Assembly (NCBI RefSeq): GCF_024809855.1
Contig: NZ_JANUEM010000002.1
Location: 310,001-374,000, forward strand
Source: Rheinheimera pacifica
Lineage (GTDB): Bacteria; Pseudomonadota; Gammaproteobacteria; Enterobacterales; Alteromonadaceae
Direction of reading: 5' to 3'
Length of the DNA: 64,000 nucleotides
Shown here: one piece after another, positions 61,278-64,000 of the stretch
Layout: each line of letters starts with the position of its first letter
Position numbering within the stretch: position 1 is the first letter of the stretch
Translations under genes and position numbers: made by a program
Notes under the pieces: generated by a model
Database searches by the model: none
What the model was told of the DNA's origin: nothing
Seen by the model: the letters and a program-made list of their open reading frames with translations, nothing else

Positions 61278-63701
61278 CTACCTGATAGTCAGCTGCGTTT
61301 TATCCGCCTGCCAGGTAATTTTTATTTTTAACTGCTTACTGGCTTTATCGTACCAGGCCACATTTTGCATACGGTTAAAGCGACTTTGCTGTGGTACCAA
61401 TTGAATATAGCGGCCATCTACGCTGATGTGCTTAGGCGTGGCTGTTTGGTTATGCACTACCAGTGTAAGCTCACGGCTATCCGGCTTGCCGGTATAATCG
61501 CCGCTGCGACGCAATTCAAATTTCTGTTCGCCATCCTGCTTAAGGTAGTAAAAGTTCAGCAACTCAAACTGGCCATTGGCAATAGCATCCGGCGTTTTGC
61601 CATCGTCTTCATACATTTCACCTTTGGCGCACTCTACACTTGGGTCGGCATAATAATGCAGTGTCAGCTTGTTACTGGAGTAATCCCGTGTGCTTTGCAC
61701 CAGTTCAGTCATCGGTACAAAGCTGCCGGCTTTTACCAGCACCGGTATGGTATCCAGCGTTACCGGAATTTCAACGACTCTGACCCCTTGAAAACGTTTG
61801 CCGCTGAAATAATCAAACCAGACACCGCCGGGCAATTGCACCGGCCAGCTTGTTACGCCGAGCTCTGTTACCGGCGCGACTAAAAAGGCGTCACCCCAAA
61901 AATAACTGTTCTTCTCGTCTATTAGTGCCAGGTTTTGCTCATCCGTAAAGAACAGCGGCCGCATTAATGGCATGCCGGTCAGGCTGTTTTGATACGCCAG
62001 CGTATAGTTATACGGCAGCAACTGATAACGCAAATTCAGCCAGGGCCGCAGGGTTTCGATGGTGTCGGTATCGTGAAATACCATTTCTGGTGCGATATGT
62101 TCCTGCGCATGTGGCCGGTATACCGGCTGGAACACGCCGTACTGCAGCCAGCGGATATACAGCTCTTTATCGAATTGTTCGCCACCGGCAAAGCCGCCTA
62201 AATCAGAGTGGATATAGCCAAAGCCAAACAAGCCCATGCTAAGCGCCAGTTCTACCTGTGGCTTTAAACCGCCCCAGCTGCGATCAACATCTCCGGTCCA
62301 GGGCACCATACCAAAGCGCTGGCTGCCTGGTGCGCCTGCCCGCATCATAATAAAAGGCCGCTGCGAGGGGAAATCACGCCGCATGCCGTTGTACACCATA
62401 TCGGCCCACTGGTGGCCGTAGGCATTATGTATTTCGTTGGCCATGCCAACGGCATGCACTGTATCGTCCGGGTGTACTTCTGGTTCGCCTAAATCGCCCC
62501 AAACACCAGCCACGCCTTGCTCAGCCAAGCCTTTATAAATTTGCCAGAACCAGCTTTGGCCTTGCGCGCTAAACACATCAATTAAGCCGGTATTACCAAA
62601 GTAAAAATCAAAGGTTTTTGGCTTGCCATCTAAACCCGGCGCTATAGCACCGGCCGCTACCGCTTCCTGCCAGCGTTTTGAGCTGGTAAGCACAAAGGGC
62701 TCGGTAACTAAAATGGTGTTAACGCCGTCGGCCTTGAGATCAGCCAGCATTTTTTCCGGTTGTGGAAAGGCGTTTTTATCCCAATCCAGGTTACCCATAT
62801 GGCCCTGAATATCCGGGCCAAACCAGTATAAATCTAGCACTAAGGCATCAAGCGGCAGCTTTAACTCACGGAATTTTTGCACCACAGAGCGGGTTTCTGC
62901 CTCATTGCGGTAACCAAAGCGTGAAGCATAATTACCTAAGGTCCAGCGTGCAGGTAGCGGCTGGCGGCCGGTTAAGGCGGTGTAGTTGTTGACTATTTGC
63001 GGATAAGAATCGCCAGCAACAACCACATAGCTGCTGCGGCCGCCTTCAGCGCTAAACTGCATAATGTCAGGCTCAGTGTGGCCTAAATCAGCTTCGCCTT
63101 TGGCTGAGTTATCAAACAATAACAAATACTTATTGCTCGACATAACGGCTGGCAGGCTAAAGTACATCTGGCTGGACTCTGTGCTGTAGCCATAATGGGC
63201 TTTGTTATACAGCGGGAATTTTTGCCCGCGCCGATCCATACCTAACACGCGCTGGCCGCCGCCCAGCAGTTTTTCGCTATCGCTTAGCGCAAAACGAAAG
63301 CCATGCTGTTGCGGCTGTTGTTGACGCTGCTGCTGTTGAAAATAACCTTGCTCTTCTGCCAGCAGTAATTTGCCCTGGTAGTAATAACTAAGCTGTAACG
63401 GCGCTTTATTAATTTTTACTGTTAAACTGGCCGAGCCCAGCGTTAAAGCGGCAGCGCTTTCTGTCAGGCGCAGTTGCTGCGGTTCGCTGTGCTGGCTAAT
63501 TGAAAACGACGGTAATTGCTTTACGCCTTCGCCCTGATAAAACGCTTCTACCACATCGTTTTGGTAAAATGTCAGGCTAAGCTGGCCGCTATCGGTTTGA
63601 ATAGTTAGTGTATTACCCGTAAGGCTATGTTGCTGGTACTGCGCTGCCTGTGCTGCAACAGTGCAGCACAGTGTGAATAAAACAAAGAATAACCGCTTCA
63701 T
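61278..63701 (-). CDS. Exported GH31 alpha-glucosidase
   Basis: An 807-residue exported enzyme with a signal peptide (about 1-19, AQA). N-terminal beta domain, then the GH31 barrel with GVWGDLGEPE (nucleophile Asp) and PWTGDVDRSW (acid/base Asp); RPFIMMRAGAPGSQRFG and YIHSDLGGFAGG are also typical. A distal beta domain ends the protein. It would remove terminal glucose from maltodextrins or related oligosaccharides. It follows the GH13 gene's stop with one base between (TAATATG), so both are an operon on the minus strand. Confidence 0.9.
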   Translation of the reverse strand: MKRLFFVLFTLCCTVAAQAAQYQQHSLTGNTLTIQTDSGQLSLTFYQNDVVEAFYQGEGVKQLPSFSISQHSEPQQLRLTESAAALTLGSASLTVKINKAPLQLSYYYQGKLLLAEEQGYFQQQQRQQQPQQHGFRFALSDSEKLLGGGQRVLGMDRRGQKFPLYNKAHYGYSTESSQMYFSLPAVMSSNKYLLLFDNSAKGEADLGHTEPDIMQFSAEGGRSSYVVVAGDSYPQIVNNYTALTGRQPLPARWTLGNYASRFGYRNEAETRSVVQKFRELKLPLDALVLDLYWFGPDIQGHMGNLDWDKNAFPQPEKMLADLKADGVNTILVTEPFVLTSSKRWQEAVAAGAIAPGLDGKPKTFDFYFGNTGLIDVFSAQGQSWFWQIYKGLAEQGVAGVWGDLGEPEVHPDDTVHAVGMANEIHNAYGHQWADMVYNGMRRDFPSQRPFIMMRAGAPGSQRFGMVPWTGDVDRSWGGLKPQVELALSMGLFGFGYIHSDLGGFAGGEQFDKELYIRWLQYGVFQPVYRPHAQEHIAPEMVFHDTDTIETLRPWLNLRYQLLPYNYTLAYQNSLTGMPLMRPLFFTDEQNLALIDEKNSYFWGDAFLVAPVTELGVTSWPVQLPGGVWFDYFSGKRFQGVRVVEIPVTLDTIPVLVKAGSFVPMTELVQSTRDYSSNKLTLHYYADPSVECAKGEMYEDDGKTPDAIANGQFELLNFYYLKQDGEQKFELRRSGDYTGKPDSRELTLVVHNQTATPKHISVDGRYIQLVPQQSRFNRMQNVAWYDKASKQLKIKITWQADKTQLTIR

Positions 63702-63702
63702 A

Positions 63703-64000
63703 TTAAAGCTCCAGAATAACCGATGCCAGCGGAGCCAGTTGCAACGCCACTGTTCCCGTGCCGTTTGCTACCTGCAGGCTGTATTGTGTATTGGTTAACT
63801 TGTCGGTTAACGGGTATTGGCCATCGGTTAGCTGCCATTTTGCAATTAGTTCTGTGGGTACGGTTAAGCCAAAACTTACGTCATTATCGCTGTTAAAGTG
63901 GCTGACAATCAGCAGTTTTTGCTTATCGTTATAGCGGACAAACGCCAGTTGTTGTTCGCTGTAGGCTGTGCCTGCTGCCAGGTTGGCACTATGCAGCTCG
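63703..64000 (-). CDS. GH13 alpha-amylase-family enzyme, C-terminal part
   Basis: The right edge cuts this gene; only the last 99 residues are inside. They form a beta-sandwich with LAFVRYNDKQKLLIVSHFNS and end LAPLASVILEL, as in the C-terminal domains of GH13 alpha-amylases and glucosidases. The stop is followed after one base by the GH31 start, so the pair is co-translated. The catalytic part lies outside the window, so the family is inferred from the C-terminal style. Confidence 0.6.
   Translation of the reverse strand, partial: ELHSANLAAGTAYSEQQLAFVRYNDKQKLLIVSHFNSDNDVSFGLTVPTELIAKWQLTDGQYPLTDKLTNTQYSLQVANGTGTVALQLAPLASVILEL

Noticed and set aside
1-64000. tRNA, rRNA, riboswitch and IS elements
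   Set aside because: I saw no cloverleaf, rRNA, transposase or known riboswitch pattern. A covariance-model search would be needed to exclude small RNAs.

Overview
The window reads like chromosome from a free-living, polymer-degrading gammaproteobacterium. The best match in gene content and style is the Rheinheimera/Arsukibacterium/Alishewanella group. This rests on family recognition (DUF3334, a MipA-DUF3019-RstAB cassette, a GPH-type maltodextrin transporter, a RIO kinase, an EndA nuclease and many secreted hydrolases), not on a database search. Genes are densely packed on both strands. I found no rRNA, tRNA, CRISPR array, insertion sequence or prophage block.

Layout. 0-4.4 kb: tail of an unknown gene, a polysaccharide deacetylase with an apparent frameshift in its first codons, a membrane acyltransferase, a membrane-bound LytTR regulator, a DUF4177 protein coupled to a YidD paralogue, and a secreted VNG-repeat protein. 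4.4-5.6 kb: an AT-rich stretch, then a leaderless Cys/His (CHAP/NlpC-like) protein overlapping a small disulfide-rich exported protein. This has the architecture of a peptidoglycan-amidase effector/immunity pair and is the most intriguing unnamed unit here. 5.6-15.3 kb: RIO kinase, MAPEG protein, secreted PHB-depolymerase-type esterase, an amidohydrolase fused to a NodB-type deacetylase, a chemoreceptor, a GNAT pseudogene with an internal deletion, a lipoprotein and an extracellular nuclease. 15.3-28 kb: a compound palindromic element, an Mpo1-like protein, a secreted alpha-amylase, a SWIM-SNF2 helicase, an SRPBCC protein, ComM, PyrC, an SLC13 permease, a 50-residue acidic protein and a Bcr/CflA exporter. 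28-33 kb: DUF3334 and the tightly coupled mipA-DUF3019-rstA-rstB operon, plus a LacI regulator. 33-43 kb: a secreted MORN-repeat protein, a Fur-box-preceded TonB receptor/PepSY pair, a SulP transporter and two hydrolases.

43-64 kb: a maltodextrin locus (GH13 lipoprotein divergent from a GPH sugar transporter), a cyclomaltodextrinase-like GH13 at 52.5 kb, and a GH13-GH31 operon running off the right edge. An identical 14-bp palindrome, TGAATACGTATGCA, lies upstream of both the 43-46 kb divergent pair and the 52.5 kb enzyme, suggesting one LacI-type regulon. No obvious regulator gene for it sits beside either site. Between these lie GGDEF proteins, an FAD oxidoreductase, an SRPBCC/ArsR pair with a perfect 17-bp inverted repeat, a ParE/Phd-type toxin-antitoxin pair with its own palindrome, a fatty acid desaturase, an ECF sigma/DGPF/SnoaL operon, a ThrE-type exporter and a RhuM gene carrying a perfect internal 12-bp palindrome.

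Functionally, the window supports capture of starch and maltodextrins (secreted amylases, lipoprotein GH13, GPH uptake, GH31 trimming), iron uptake, envelope sensing and metal or stress efflux, with small competition and defence modules between them.
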